DNA of 64,000 bases from Bartonella sp. M0177. Lineage in GTDB: Bacteria > Pseudomonadota > Alphaproteobacteria > Rhizobiales > Rhizobiaceae. A model generated the notes under the pieces. That model worked only from the letters and a program-made list of their open reading frames with translations. It did no database searches and was not told where the DNA came from. The DNA is taken from positions 1,240,001 through 1,304,000 of the forward strand of contig NZ_JACFOY010000001.1 of assembly GCF_016102285.1 (NCBI RefSeq). Direction: 5' to 3'. Positions 39,334 to 48,797 of the stretch are shown here, piece after piece (the stretch's first letter is position 1; each line of letters starts with the position of its first letter). Both the position numbers and the translations under genes were made by a program.

Positions 39334-40013
39334 TGGCCTCGTTGTTACAACTTGTGAATATCGATAGACGTTATCTGGATAGTGACAAACCCCTTGTCAT
39401 ACTTGATAAAGCCAACTTTTCACTCGAACAGGGGCAGACTGTTGCTTTGGTTGCACCGTCCGGTGCCGGTAAATCCACTTTGTTGCATATTGCCGGACTT
39501 CTTGAACGGCCTAATGGTGGAGACGTCGTTTTACGCGGGCATTCCTGTTCCAATTTGTCCGATAACGACCGTACTGCAATACGTCGCAACGATATCGGTT
39601 TTGTTTATCAATTCCATCACTTGTTGCCGGAGTTTACGGCGTTGGAAAATGTGATGATACCGCAGATGATTGCCGGACTTAAGCGTTCCGAAGCGGCTGA
39701 CCGTGGACTGAAATTATTGACCTATCTGCGCGTCGGGCATCGTGCCAAACACCGGCCATCCGAACTTTCCGGTGGCGAGCAGCAACGTGTGGCTATTGCC
39801 CGGGCGGTTGCCAATGCACCGTCAATTCTGTTGGCAGATGAACCGACAGGAAACCTTGATCCTGTTACCTCGGCATATGTTTTTCAGGCTTTGGCGGCTT
39901 TGGTTCGCCAATCGGGATTGGCGGCTCTTATTGCGACGCACAATCTGTCACTTGCAAAACAAATGGACCGGCGCATTACGCTTAAGGGCGGCAAAATTAT
40001 TGAACTTCCTTGA
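39333..40013 (+). CDS. lolD: Lipoprotein-releasing ABC transporter ATPase LolD
   Basis: The ATPase (226 aa) driving lipoprotein release by the LolC-type permease. Walker A is APSGAGKST near residue 41, with alanine in place of the usual first glycine; Q-loop [12 protein letters not shown] near 90, signature [14 protein letters not shown] near 143, Walker [13 protein letters not shown] near 165 and the H-loop ATHN near 200. Its ATG overlaps the lolC stop. The downstream neighbour is the oppositely oriented azlD, so the proS-lolC-lolD unit ends here. Confidence 0.95.
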   Translation: MASLLQLVNIDRRYLDSDKPLVILDKANFSLEQGQTVALVAPSGAGKSTLLHIAGLLERPNGGDVVLRGHSCSNLSDNDRTAIRRNDIGFVYQFHHLLPEFTALENVMIPQMIAGLKRSEAADRGLKLLTYLRVGHRAKHRPSELSGGEQQRVAIARAVANAPSILLADEPTGNLDPVTSAYVFQALAALVRQSGLAALIATHNLSLAKQMDRRITLKGGKIIELP

Positions 40014-40066
40014 AGTTATCTTCGTAAAACACTGATATCTAAATATTTTTTAAAACTGAAATCTCG

Positions 40067-40381
40067 TTAAATGTTTTGGAATACGAGGTAAGCTAATATG
40101 CTGACGACAACTGTCACAAAAAGGCTTCGTGTTAGCATACCTGCAATAAGCGAAACAATTGTACTTAAAAGCGCAACCGAAATGCCGAAACTGGTTGTTT
40201 CCGGTTTTTCAAGAATTTCGGCAACGATAATAGCCGACAGCACCGCCGCCGGAACGAAATTCAGCCAATAACGAAAAAGTCTGGGAAACGACCTGTGAGC
40301 CAAAGCCATGATTGGCACGATTTTGATGATCGCGGTTACTGCAGTTGCTACCGCAATTCCCAATCCGATATTTTCCATCAT
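40067..40381 (-). CDS. azlD: Branched-chain amino acid exporter small subunit (AzlD family)
   Basis: A 104-aa membrane protein with four hydrophobic spans, of the AzlD family; it pairs with AzlC to export branched-chain amino acids and their analogues. RSFPRLFRYWLNFVPAAVLSAIIVAEI split as YWLNFVPAAVLSAI is a family mark. The ATG overlaps the azlC stop by one base, the usual arrangement. Substrate is inferred from the family. Confidence 0.88.
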   Translation of the reverse strand: MMENIGLGIAVATAVTAIIKIVPIMALAHRSFPRLFRYWLNFVPAAVLSAIIVAEILEKPETTSFGISVALLSTIVSLIAGMLTRSLFVTVVVSILAYLVFQNI

Positions 40382-41100
40382 TATATTTTGTTACTCCCGG
40401 ACTTGAGAAGCATAAACATACCAATTGTTGCCGCGATGAGAGTAGCGACGATTGACGATGGATTTGCCGCAATTATGCCGTGTGAAAAGGTGACAATTGC
40501 CATTGCAACAATAATCACAACAATATCGATTTTTTTGGTCTGGCTCGCGTACCATCCAAGCAATAGAAGACCGATAAACATACCGACAAGACTGAAACTC
40601 AAGCTGTCTTTTAACCAATCGGGCAGGGATGCTGCAAATATGCTTCCGACAAGTGTTGCAACAATCCAGCTTAGCCATGCTGTGATATTAAGTCCCAATA
40701 ACCATGAAAACGGGAGAACATTATCGTGAGTACGTGCGTATTGTGACGCAACGCCAAAGGTTTCATCGGTCATCAAAAAGCCGCCAACAAGCTTTTCAAG
40801 CCGATTGGCGTGGGAGAAATATTGCGCCATATAGGTATTGATTAAAAGATAACGCATATTGATGAATAATACACCTAATGCGATTTGCATTAATCCCGCG
40901 CCGGTGGACGCCATTGAATAAAACAGAAATTGCGCTGAACCCGCATAGACAAATGTACTTAAACAGAAAATCTGTAAAATCGTAAAGCCGGACACTGCAC
41001 CGATAGCGCCACACGCAAAACCGATTGCCCAATATCCGAGCAAGGTCGGAATGCAGGCAACGACACCTTGTTCAAAAAGACGCCAGTGGTTTTTATCCAT
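40381..41100 (-). CDS. azlC: Branched-chain amino acid exporter large subunit (AzlC family)
   Basis: A 239-aa AzlC-family permease with about six to seven spans. Marks: LGYWAIGFACGAIG near residue 20, FVYAGSAQFLFYSM near 50, INMRYLLINTYMAQYFS near 80 and MTDETFGVASQYART near 105. With AzlD it forms a branched-chain amino acid exporter. The pair is oriented against its neighbours (lolD and sdhE), so it is transcribed separately from a promoter between 41101 and 41253. Confidence 0.9.
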   Translation of the reverse strand: MDKNHWRLFEQGVVACIPTLLGYWAIGFACGAIGAVSGFTILQIFCLSTFVYAGSAQFLFYSMASTGAGLMQIALGVLFINMRYLLINTYMAQYFSHANRLEKLVGGFLMTDETFGVASQYARTHDNVLPFSWLLGLNITAWLSWIVATLVGSIFAASLPDWLKDSLSFSLVGMFIGLLLLGWYASQTKKIDIVVIIVAMAIVTFSHGIIAANPSSIVATLIAATIGMFMLLKSGSNKI

Positions 41101-41253
41101 CGTTCAAAGACTCAATTGATATTCAACGTCTTTTGAAATGACGTCTTCATATACATGTTTACATATTTGGACTATTGTCAAACAACGAATTATTGAAAGC
41201 TGAGCGCTCACGTAATATAGAACAAATTCCCGTATTGTGTTGAACCGGAGGAT

Positions 41254-41550
41254 ATGATGACAGGCTCGAAAGTCGATAACAGTAAGCTCAATGCAAGGCA
41301 ACGCCGGCTTGTGTTTCGAGCATGGCATCGCGGTATCCGTGAAATGGATCTGGTCTTCGGACAATATGTCGATGCCCATATTACGAAACTCGATGAAAAA
41401 GCCATGGATGAGCTTGAATATATCATGTCCTTTGAAGATAGGGATTTATTGACTTGGGTAACAGGTGAAGTACCTGTGCCTTATGATGTCGATTCACCGC
41501 TTTTCCGCGATATTCTCGATTACCGCACGCGCATGGATTTTAACGCTTAA
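41254..41550 (+). CDS. sdhE: FAD assembly factor SdhE
   Basis: SdhE (98 aa) promotes covalent flavinylation of succinate dehydrogenase SdhA. The RGxRE motif is seen in WHRGIREMDL (R26-E30), followed by the compact helical domain with FEDRDLLTWVTGE. The alphaproteobacterial form has a slightly longer N terminus. GGAGG stands before two consecutive in-frame ATGs (41254, 41257). The mfd start lies three bases after its stop, a common pairing. Confidence 0.93.
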   Translation: MMTGSKVDNSKLNARQRRLVFRAWHRGIREMDLVFGQYVDAHITKLDEKAMDELEYIMSFEDRDLLTWVTGEVPVPYDVDSPLFRDILDYRTRMDFNA

Positions 41551-41553
41551 GTT

Positions 41554-44500
41554 ATGTCGATATTTAAGAAAAACTTCGCTACTGAAAATTTACCACAATA
41601 TTTGAGTTTTGATGGTGTCGTCTCCGGATACGAACCTTTTGCGATATATAAAATTGCGGCTGAAATTGGCGGTAAGGGGCCAATTCTTTATATCGCACGT
41701 GACGGGCAGAAACTTGATGATCTGACGCATGCTTTGAGTTTTATCGAGCCGCAGATGCCGGTGGTACAATTGCCTTCATGGGATTGTCTTCCCTATGACC
41801 GTGTTTCGCCGAATCCTGCAATTTCTGCAAAGCGGATGTCCGCGCTTACAAATATTTCCGCGCTTTCAAAAAATCCTCATCCGGCAATTATCCTGACAAC
41901 AGCCAATGCAATCATGCAGAAGCTGCCTCCGCGTTCAATGGTTGAAGGCCAGTCGATTACCGCGCGACCGGGGCAAAATCTCGACATGGACAAACTTGTT
42001 CATCACCTTGAGCATAATGGTTTCGAAAGGGTGTCGAGCGTGCGTGAAATTGGCGATTTTGCTGTGAGAGGCGGAATTGTCGATTTGTTTGCACCGGGAA
42101 GCGATGCACCAGTAAGACTGGATTTTTTTGGTGATACCCTTGAAACAGTACGCGCGTTTGATCCGGCAAGCCAAAGAACAACGAAGACGCTTAAAGAATT
42201 CTCGCTGGAGCCGATGAGCGAGATCACTTTAACGCCCGAATTGATTAGCAAATTCCGCACGAATTATATCAGATCATTTGGCGCAGCCAGTCCGAATGAT
42301 GCACTTTATGAAGCAATTTCGGAAGGGCGGCGGTTTTCCGGAATGGAACACTGGCTGCCACTTTTTTACGATCATCTTGATACGATCTTTAATTATATTG
42401 GTGATATTCCGGTCGTATTTGATCATCTAGCCGAAGAGGCAATGATAGAACGGAATAAACTCATCGAAGATTATTATCAGGCCCGGTTGGAACAACACGA
42501 CCCGAAAGACTCTTCGACACCATATAATCCGGTAAAACCGGCAGAGCTCTATCTGACGCCTGAAGATATAGCGTCATTATCTGAAAAAGTGCGACACCGG
42601 ATTGACCTTACGCCGTTTAACAAACCGGAATCGTCCGGCCATCTGGTCCTTCATAGCAATGTCACGATCGGGCGTGATTTTGTTGAAGAACGTACGTCCG
42701 AAAACAAGAATTTATTTGAAAGCGTTGTCGATCATGTTGCGGAACTCCGCTCCAAGGGTCACAAGGTTCTCCTTACCGGCTGGAGTGAAGGATCGTTGGA
42801 GCGCCTGTTACAGGTGCTTGATGAACATGGTCTTAAAGGTATAGAGAAGGCTACATCTCTTCATTCCGTAAAAGTCACACCACGCGATCATATCACTGCA
42901 GCTGTGGTGACTGTCGAGCACGGATTTGTTGCTGATGATCTGGTTGTTATTGCCGAGCAGGATATATTGGGCGACCGGCTTGTGCGCTCAGCCCGTCGGC
43001 GCAAACGCAATGCCGATTTCATTTCGGATATGACCACATTGAACAGCGGTGATATTGTTGTTCACGTTGATCACGGTATTGGTCGTTTTGTTGGTTTGAA
43101 GACGATTACAGCAGCCGGAGTTCCTAGAGATTGTCTGGAAATTCACTATGCCGATGAAGACCGGCTTTTTCTTCCTGTCGAAAATATCGAACTTCTTTCA
43201 CGCTACGGCGGTGAGGGTACAAATGTTGTTCTTGATAAACTTGGCGGCGTTGCTTGGCAGGCAAGAAAAGCAAAACTTAAAAAACGTTTGCTCGAAATTG
43301 CCGGTCATCTCATTCACATCGCGGCCGAGCGCGAGATGCGCAATGCCCCTGTTCTTGTACCGCCGACCGGTAGTTATGACGAATTTGTTGCCCGTTTTCC
43401 CTATGATGAAACGGATGACCAATTGCGCGCTATTGATGCGGTCCTTGGCGACCTTGCAGCCGGAAAACCGATGGATCGTCTGATTTGTGGTGATGTCGGA
43501 TTCGGCAAGACAGAAGTTGCAATCAGAGCCGCATTTGTTACTGCATTAAATGGTTATCAGGTTGCCGTTGTGGTACCGACAACGCTATTGGCACGCCAGC
43601 ATTATAAAACGTTCCAAGCCCGCTTTCAGGGATTACCTGTAAAAATCGGACAAGCATCGCGGCTTGTTGGAGCCAAAGAGCTTGCAGCCGTTAAAAATGG
43701 TGTGCGTGAAGGTACAGTCGATATTGTTATCGGAACGCACGCACTTCTTGGCTCCACAATGCAGTTTTCACGGCTTGGCTTGTTGGTTGTCGATGAGGAA
43801 CAAAACTTCGGCGTTAAACAGAAAGAACGTCTGAAAGAACTGAAGACGGACATTCATGTACTCACCCTTTCGGCAACTCCGATTCCGCGTACGCTACAAC
43901 TGGCTTTAACCGGTGTCAGAGAGTTATCCCTTATTACAACGCCACCAGTCGATCGTATGGCGGTGAGAACCTTTGTTTCGCCATTTGATCCGTTGATCGT
44001 GCGCGAAACATTGATGCGCGAACATTATCGCGGCGGCCAGAGCTTCTATGTCTGCCCGCGAATTTCGGATTTGAAAGATGTTCAGGAGTTTCTTGCCAAC
44101 CACGTTCCCGAACTGAAAGTCACTGCAGCTCATGGGCAAATGCCGCCAGGCCAGCTTGATGATATTATGAATGCCTTTTATGACGGACAATATGACGTGC
44201 TGCTTTCAACCAGTATCGTTGAATCCGGTCTTGATATTCCTTCGGCAAATACATTGATAGTCCACCGTGCCGATATGTTCGGTCTTGCTGCTCTTTATCA
44301 ATTGCGCGGGCGGGTAGGGCGCTCCAAGCAGAGAGCCTATGCTTTGTTTACACTTCCCAACCAGAAAGTTTTGACACCGGGAGCGGACCGGCGCCTTAAA
44401 GTGTTGCAATCCCTTGATAGTCTTGGAGCAGGGTTCCAGCTTGCAAGTCACGACATGGATATAAGGGGTGCTGGCAACCTTCTTGGTGAAGAACAATCAG

Positions 44501-45057
44501 GGCATATCAAAGAAGTCGGTTTCGAACTTTATCAGCAAATGTTGGAAGAAGCGGTTGCCGAATTAAAAGACGGTACGGCTGTGAGTGAAAGCCAATGGTC
44601 GCCGCAGATTTCGGTAGGAACAGCGGTTATGATACCGGATAACTATGTTCCCGACCTTCCATTGCGCCTGTCGCTCTATCGCCGGCTCGCAGAAATTGAA
44701 GAATTGGGTGATATCGACGCGTTCGGTGCGGAACTGATCGACAGATTCGGCCCCTTGCCTGTTCCTGTACAGCACTTGCTCAAAGTCGTTTATATCAAGG
44801 CTCTATGTCGGCAAGCCAATGTTGAAAAACTGGATGCCGGTCCTAAAGGCGTTGTTATCCAGTTCAGAGAAAACAACTTTGCCAATGGTGTCGGACTCAT
44901 CAAATGGATTGGCGAGCAAGGAAGCATGGCCAAAATACGTCCGGACCAAAGCGTGGTCTTTATTCGTGATTGGCCGAATGCCGATCAACGTTTGAACGGT
45001 GCTGCAACTGTCATGACACAACTCGTAAAACTTTCAAAAGAAGGCGCAAAAAAATAA
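41554..45057 (+). CDS. mfd: Transcription-repair coupling factor
   Basis: Mfd (1167 aa) removes RNA polymerase stalled at DNA lesions and recruits UvrA. Domains in order: UvrB-homology module (about 1-340), RNA-polymerase interaction domain with GDIVVHVDHGIGRFVG near 505, the RecG-like translocase with Walker A GDVGFGKTEVAIRA near 646, DEEQ box (VVDEEQNFG) near 748, SATPIPRTLQLAL near 770 and HGQMPPGQLDDIM near 865, GRVGRSKQRAYA near 925, and the C-terminal TRCF domain. All motor motifs are intact. It is probably co-transcribed with sdhE. Confidence 0.97.
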   Translation: MSIFKKNFATENLPQYLSFDGVVSGYEPFAIYKIAAEIGGKGPILYIARDGQKLDDLTHALSFIEPQMPVVQLPSWDCLPYDRVSPNPAISAKRMSALTNISALSKNPHPAIILTTANAIMQKLPPRSMVEGQSITARPGQNLDMDKLVHHLEHNGFERVSSVREIGDFAVRGGIVDLFAPGSDAPVRLDFFGDTLETVRAFDPASQRTTKTLKEFSLEPMSEITLTPELISKFRTNYIRSFGAASPNDALYEAISEGRRFSGMEHWLPLFYDHLDTIFNYIGDIPVVFDHLAEEAMIERNKLIEDYYQARLEQHDPKDSSTPYNPVKPAELYLTPEDIASLSEKVRHRIDLTPFNKPESSGHLVLHSNVTIGRDFVEERTSENKNLFESVVDHVAELRSKGHKVLLTGWSEGSLERLLQVLDEHGLKGIEKATSLHSVKVTPRDHITAAVVTVEHGFVADDLVVIAEQDILGDRLVRSARRRKRNADFISDMTTLNSGDIVVHVDHGIGRFVGLKTITAAGVPRDCLEIHYADEDRLFLPVENIELLSRYGGEGTNVVLDKLGGVAWQARKAKLKKRLLEIAGHLIHIAAEREMRNAPVLVPPTGSYDEFVARFPYDETDDQLRAIDAVLGDLAAGKPMDRLICGDVGFGKTEVAIRAAFVTALNGYQVAVVVPTTLLARQHYKTFQARFQGLPVKIGQASRLVGAKELAAVKNGVREGTVDIVIGTHALLGSTMQFSRLGLLVVDEEQNFGVKQKERLKELKTDIHVLTLSATPIPRTLQLALTGVRELSLITTPPVDRMAVRTFVSPFDPLIVRETLMREHYRGGQSFYVCPRISDLKDVQEFLANHVPELKVTAAHGQMPPGQLDDIMNAFYDGQYDVLLSTSIVESGLDIPSANTLIVHRADMFGLAALYQLRGRVGRSKQRAYALFTLPNQKVLTPGADRRLKVLQSLDSLGAGFQLASHDMDIRGAGNLLGEEQSGHIKEVGFELYQQMLEEAVAELKDGTAVSESQWSPQISVGTAVMIPDNYVPDLPLRLSLYRRLAEIEELGDIDAFGAELIDRFGPLPVPVQHLLKVVYIKALCRQANVEKLDAGPKGVVIQFRENNFANGVGLIKWIGEQGSMAKIRPDQSVVFIRDWPNADQRLNGAATVMTQLVKLSKEGAKK

Positions 45058-45142
45058 ACTTTGCGTCTTCATTCGTAAGCTGTTTCAACCGTGATTTAAT
45101 GGTGTTGTTGATCAGGCATTAAAAAATTTTTGGATTTTCTTG

Positions 45143-45171
45143 ATTAAAAAATAAGTTGTGCGATTACAACT
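45143..45171 (-). terminator. Intrinsic terminator of the minus-strand binding-protein/FrnE unit
   Basis: Read on the minus strand AGTTGT-AATCGC-ACAACT forms a 6-bp stem (45154-45171) followed by TATTTTTTAA. It lies 10 bp after the FrnE-like gene stop and opposite the mfd end. Confidence 0.55.
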
Positions 45172-45181
45172 GAAGCCGGTT

Positions 45182-45856
45182 TTAGCGATCTTCACTTGCT
45201 CCGGGTTCATAGCCGTCGGCAATTTGTTCGATTGTGTCGATTAAAACCTCGGTTGGTTGCGCGCCCATAATCACATATTTTTTGTCGATAATGAATGATG
45301 GAACACCACGGACACCAATATAATAGGAATGGGCGCTATCCTGTTTGATGGTGTCTTTATCAATGTTCGTCGCTAGCAATTTCTCAACAACGTCGGAACG
45401 CATTCCAGTGCTTTTTGCTGCATCAACCAATACAGCATGATCCCCAATATTTTGTCCTTGTTCAAAAAAACGGGAAAAAAGTTCGGCAATGAGCTTCTCT
45501 TGTATACCTTTTTTGTCCTGAGAAGCCCAATAGACCACGCGGTGGGCATCAAGAGAATTAGGCTCTGTTTTGATAGCAGCAAAATCGAATTCGATATCTT
45601 CCTGTTTACCGAGGTCAATTAACGTGCGCTCGGTTTCGTCAATTGCATTCTGGTTGCCTAGGACTTTCTTCATATGAATTGGATAGGGCATACCTTCCGG
45701 CTTCATATTCGGATAAAGCTGGAACGGCGTCCATGAAAGTTTTATCGTGATTTCCGGTAGTGCTGCTATTGCTTTGAAAAGTCTCTTGCGTCCAATGAAA
45801 CACCAAGGGCAAACAAGATCCGAAATCATATTGATATAAATTACTGGAGAACTCAC
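45182..45856 (-). CDS. DsbA-family thioredoxin-fold oxidoreductase (FrnE-like)
   Basis: A 224-aa cytoplasmic thioredoxin-fold protein of the DsbA/FrnE group. The active site is CPWC (C16-C19) right after the first strand, the helical insertion spans about 65-150, and the cis-proline loop is VRGVPSFIID near residue 180. There is no signal peptide, so it is unlike periplasmic DsbA; family members act in disulfide exchange or stress resistance. It starts with GTG after AGAGGAA, 12 bp downstream of the binding-protein gene, so both are probably co-transcribed. Confidence 0.87.
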   Translation of the reverse strand: MSSPVIYINMISDLVCPWCFIGRKRLFKAIAALPEITIKLSWTPFQLYPNMKPEGMPYPIHMKKVLGNQNAIDETERTLIDLGKQEDIEFDFAAIKTEPNSLDAHRVVYWASQDKKGIQEKLIAELFSRFFEQGQNIGDHAVLVDAAKSTGMRSDVVEKLLATNIDKDTIKQDSAHSYYIGVRGVPSFIIDKKYVIMGAQPTEVLIDTIEQIADGYEPGASEDR

Positions 45857-45868
45857 GGTATTTTTCCT

Positions 45869-47686
45869 CTAGCGATGCCACCAGGCGGGCAAGCGATATC
45901 CATAAAGCGGGGTATAGGCCGGATATTCTATACGTGACCAATGTGCAACCCATTGATCAGGCAAATGATAAAGCGGAAGATAGTAACTCCCCGAGATAAG
46001 TACACGATCAAGAGCTCTGACGGCTGCCGTAAAATCTTCATTCGAGCGGGCATCGAGCAATGCGGAAATCATGGCATCAATTGCCGGATCGGATGTTCCT
46101 GCAAAATTGAAACTACCTTCAAGGTCGCGTGAAGAAGAGCCCCAACGATTAAGCTGCTCATTACCGGGCGAGAGCGACGCTTTTAGTTTTCCGACAATCA
46201 TGTCGTAGTCAAAAGAGGTTAACCGGTTTTGATATTGTGTGTCATCAACCGTTCGCACATCCACCCCGACACCAATTCTCTCAAGCGAACGTTGATAGGC
46301 GAGTGCGATTTTTTCTTCCTCCAACGACTGGGTCATAATTTCAAAGTGAAGCGGTTGACCGTCCGGGCCAATTGCTTGCCGATTTTGCAGTTTATAACCG
46401 GCTTCTTTCAATAACTGCCAGGCTTTTTCCGCAGAGGTCCGATCAATTCCGGAACCGTCGGTTTTTATATTATGCCAAGTTCCGTCCATGACCTCGGGTA
46501 AAACGGCGTCAGGATAGGGGCTTAAAAGTTGTTTTTCTTTGTCTGACGCGGGCCGTCCCACTGCAGAAAGTTCCGAACCACACCAGAAACCTTCCGTGCG
46601 GCTATAGACGTCGTTGAAGAGATTATGGTTGACCCATTCAAAGTCGAATACAAGTGAAAGTGCCTGCCTTACTTTACGATCTTTAAAAATAGGCTTTCTC
46701 GTATTGAACACAAAGCCAATCATATCGGCCGGTGTTCCTTTCTTAAAACTTTCTTTGATAACGTCGCCATGACGCACAGCCGGAAAATTGTAGGACAACC
46801 GCCAGCGGTTCGGATTGGCCGGTTCTTCAAGAAAAACGTCCAAAATCCCCTTTTTGAAAGCCTCGAAACGGGTATTGTCGTTCCGGAAATATTCGATCTG
46901 CACTGTATCAAAGTTATTCAAACCGCGATTTACCGGCAAATCTTTCCCCCAATAATTGGGGTCACGTTCGTAAATGATGCGCTCGCCTGCATCAATATGC
47001 GAGATAATATAGGGGCCACTTCCCGGAATAGGGGTAAGGCCGTTTTTTTCGAAATTTTCTACGTCAATTGCATGTTTGGGAAGAACAGGCATGCTGCTTG
47101 CCAGAATAAAAGGAAATTCACGATCTTTCGAATGTGGAAATTCCATTTTTACGGTCTGCTCGTCGAGTTTTTCAATATGTTCGATGCGCTTCATATAGCG
47201 ATCGAAAGGTGGCCGCCCCTTATTTTTTAAGAGATCGACTGTAAATAAAACATCTTCGGCTGTAATTGCAGTACCGTCAGAAAATCGGGCCTTGGGATTG
47301 AGATGGAATGTGATTTCGGTACGATCGTCATTCAAAATAACGTTATCAGCGATTAGACCATAAAGCGTAAATGGTTCATCACATGTACGAACCATCAAAC
47401 TTTCGTAAACGAGACCGCCAAATTGCTCGTCGGCGAACAAACCGCGCGCGGTTGTCCGGAAACTGCGAATGACAAAAGGATTGAGTCCGTCAAATGTACC
47501 GACCACTCCGTAAGTGATCTTGCCACCTTTGGGAGCATCAGGATTGGCATAGGGAAAGTGATCGAAACCGGCACCTAATGCAGGCGTTCCATGCATTGCT
47601 ATTCCGTTTTCGTTTGCCTGACAATTTTGCCCGAAACTCAAACAGAGAATCATAAAGAACAGACCGAGTTTATAGACAATGTTCAT
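45869..47686 (-). CDS. Periplasmic solute-binding protein of peptide/YejA type (SBP family 5)
   Basis: A 605-aa extracellular binding protein of family 5 (oligopeptide, dipeptide, YejA-like). The ATG at 47684-47686 gives a signal peptide (hydrophobic run at about residues 6-18, cleavage near QANEN). Marks: FPYANPDAPKGGKITYGVVGTFDGLNPF split as NPDAPKGGKI, TFHLNPKARFSDGTAITAEDVLFT split as ARFSDGTAITAEDV near 120, and GFVFNTRKPIFKDRKVRQAL near 330. No transporter genes are adjacent, so its permease must lie elsewhere. Ligand unknown; microcin C- or peptide-type uptake is possible by similarity to YejA. Confidence 0.88.
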   Translation of the reverse strand: MNIVYKLGLFFMILCLSFGQNCQANENGIAMHGTPALGAGFDHFPYANPDAPKGGKITYGVVGTFDGLNPFVIRSFRTTARGLFADEQFGGLVYESLMVRTCDEPFTLYGLIADNVILNDDRTEITFHLNPKARFSDGTAITAEDVLFTVDLLKNKGRPPFDRYMKRIEHIEKLDEQTVKMEFPHSKDREFPFILASSMPVLPKHAIDVENFEKNGLTPIPGSGPYIISHIDAGERIIYERDPNYWGKDLPVNRGLNNFDTVQIEYFRNDNTRFEAFKKGILDVFLEEPANPNRWRLSYNFPAVRHGDVIKESFKKGTPADMIGFVFNTRKPIFKDRKVRQALSLVFDFEWVNHNLFNDVYSRTEGFWCGSELSAVGRPASDKEKQLLSPYPDAVLPEVMDGTWHNIKTDGSGIDRTSAEKAWQLLKEAGYKLQNRQAIGPDGQPLHFEIMTQSLEEEKIALAYQRSLERIGVGVDVRTVDDTQYQNRLTSFDYDMIVGKLKASLSPGNEQLNRWGSSSRDLEGSFNFAGTSDPAIDAMISALLDARSNEDFTAAVRALDRVLISGSYYLPLYHLPDQWVAHWSRIEYPAYTPLYGYRLPAWWHR

Positions 47687-48017
47687 GTGAAACCCTTGGG
47701 AGCCGAATGTTTCCGATTCGCCCTGTTTTAACCTGCTAGCGACTATTTGGTTGGGATTTATAATCAATTACAAGAAAAAATACCAATTTTAACCGCTGTT
47801 CATTAAGTGGAGTGTGATTGGAAAAACACAAAGATCGGTGCAATTTATAATTTGTTCGCTTCTAACGCTGGATTTTTTGATTAATCTTGTGTAAATGCGG
47901 CTGTAAAGGAAGGAAACGTCATCCTGTTGCCCTAATTCTGCGTAGAGCTTTTATTAAAGAGGTTGATATTTACCTTTCGGGATTATTTTTTTGCGCATTG
48001 AAAGGATTTGCCTGATC

Positions 48018-48632
48018 ATGTCCCATAAAAGAACCTACGCTGCTATTTCCGCATTGGCTGGCGCTGCTGCTCTACTCGTTGCGTCACATAGCACCGCCAA
48101 TGCTCAGGGCATGCCTCAGGGGTGGTATAAGGTTTGCAGCAAGCAACAGGATGTTGATGTTTGTAACACAATGAATACCGTTGTTTCCAACACCGGACAA
48201 CCGCTGACGGCTGTAAATTTGGTTGAAGTCAAAGGAAAGCAAAACGAAAAGCGTATCGGTATTCAGGTACCGACAGGCCGTTTTATTCCTGAAGGCGTTC
48301 ACATTCAGGTCGGTGATGGCCCTGTGAAGAAGATACCTTATGTTATCTGTAACGGCCCGAGCTGCATTGCCAATGATACATTTGATGACAAACTCATCAA
48401 TGCTATGAAGACCGGTCAGAAATTGGTGGTAACAACCATCAACTTCCGTGGTACTCCTAACCCGATCGAAATTTCGCTAGACGGTTTCAGCGCTGCCTAT
48501 ACCGGTCCTGGTATGCAGGAAAAAGATTTTGAAGCTGAACAGATGAAGCTTCAGAAAGCCGTTCAAGCCAAGGAAAAACAGTTTGAAGATAAAATGCGCG
48601 CCGAACAGGAAAAAGCCAAGTCCGGCAATTGA
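48018..48632 (+). CDS. Invasion-associated locus B (IalB) family protein
   Basis: A 204-aa secreted protein of the IalB family. The signal peptide covers about residues 1-30 (cleavage at ANAQG). The mature domain has the family's two cysteine pairs, YKVCSKQQDVDVCNTM and YVICNGPSCIAND, and the central GRFIPEGVHIQVGD. After the domain (ending near residue 163) there is a charged, helical C-terminal tail of about 40 residues rich in Lys, Glu and Gln. IalB of Bartonella is linked to erythrocyte invasion, but family members are widespread in Rhizobiales and often of unknown role. ATG 48018 after AAAGGA is preferred to a TTG nine codons upstream. Confidence 0.9.
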   Translation: MSHKRTYAAISALAGAAALLVASHSTANAQGMPQGWYKVCSKQQDVDVCNTMNTVVSNTGQPLTAVNLVEVKGKQNEKRIGIQVPTGRFIPEGVHIQVGDGPVKKIPYVICNGPSCIANDTFDDKLINAMKTGQKLVVTTINFRGTPNPIEISLDGFSAAYTGPGMQEKDFEAEQMKLQKAVQAKEKQFEDKMRAEQEKAKSGN

Positions 48633-48658
48633 TGCTTCAATCTTTTTTAAAATAATGG

Positions 48659-48680
48659 AAGGCCGCTTGCGGCCTTTTAT
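48659..48680 (+). terminator. Intrinsic terminator after the ialB-family gene
   Basis: AAGGCCGC and GCGGCCTT form a strong GC-rich hairpin (48659-48676) followed by TTATT, 27 bp after the stop. Confidence 0.85.
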
Positions 48681-48730
48681 TCTGCCTGAAAAAATAGATT
48701 ATTTAACCAATAGATAACCAATTCGGATTT

Positions 48731-48797
48731 GCCTCAAAGCCTCAAAGCCTCAAAGCCTCAAAGCCTCAAAGCCTCAAAGCCTCAAAGCCTCAAAGCC
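48731..48797. repeat. Octanucleotide tandem repeat, 8 copies of GCCTCAAA
   Basis: Eight perfect head-to-tail copies of GCCTCAAA (48731-48794) plus a partial GCC. It lies in the intergenic region about 50 bp after the ialB terminator, outside any recognisable gene. The unit is not a multiple of three. Such perfect short arrays are prone to slipped-strand copy-number change and are used as VNTR markers. Confidence 0.95.

Noticed and set aside
39333-40013. Defective LolD because Walker A starts with Ala
   Set aside because: The essential GAGKST part and all other ATPase motifs are intact, and this variation appears, as I recall, in related LolD proteins.
48731-48797. CRISPR array
   Set aside because: Units are 8 bp and contiguous with no spacers, and no cas genes are nearby; it is a simple tandem repeat.
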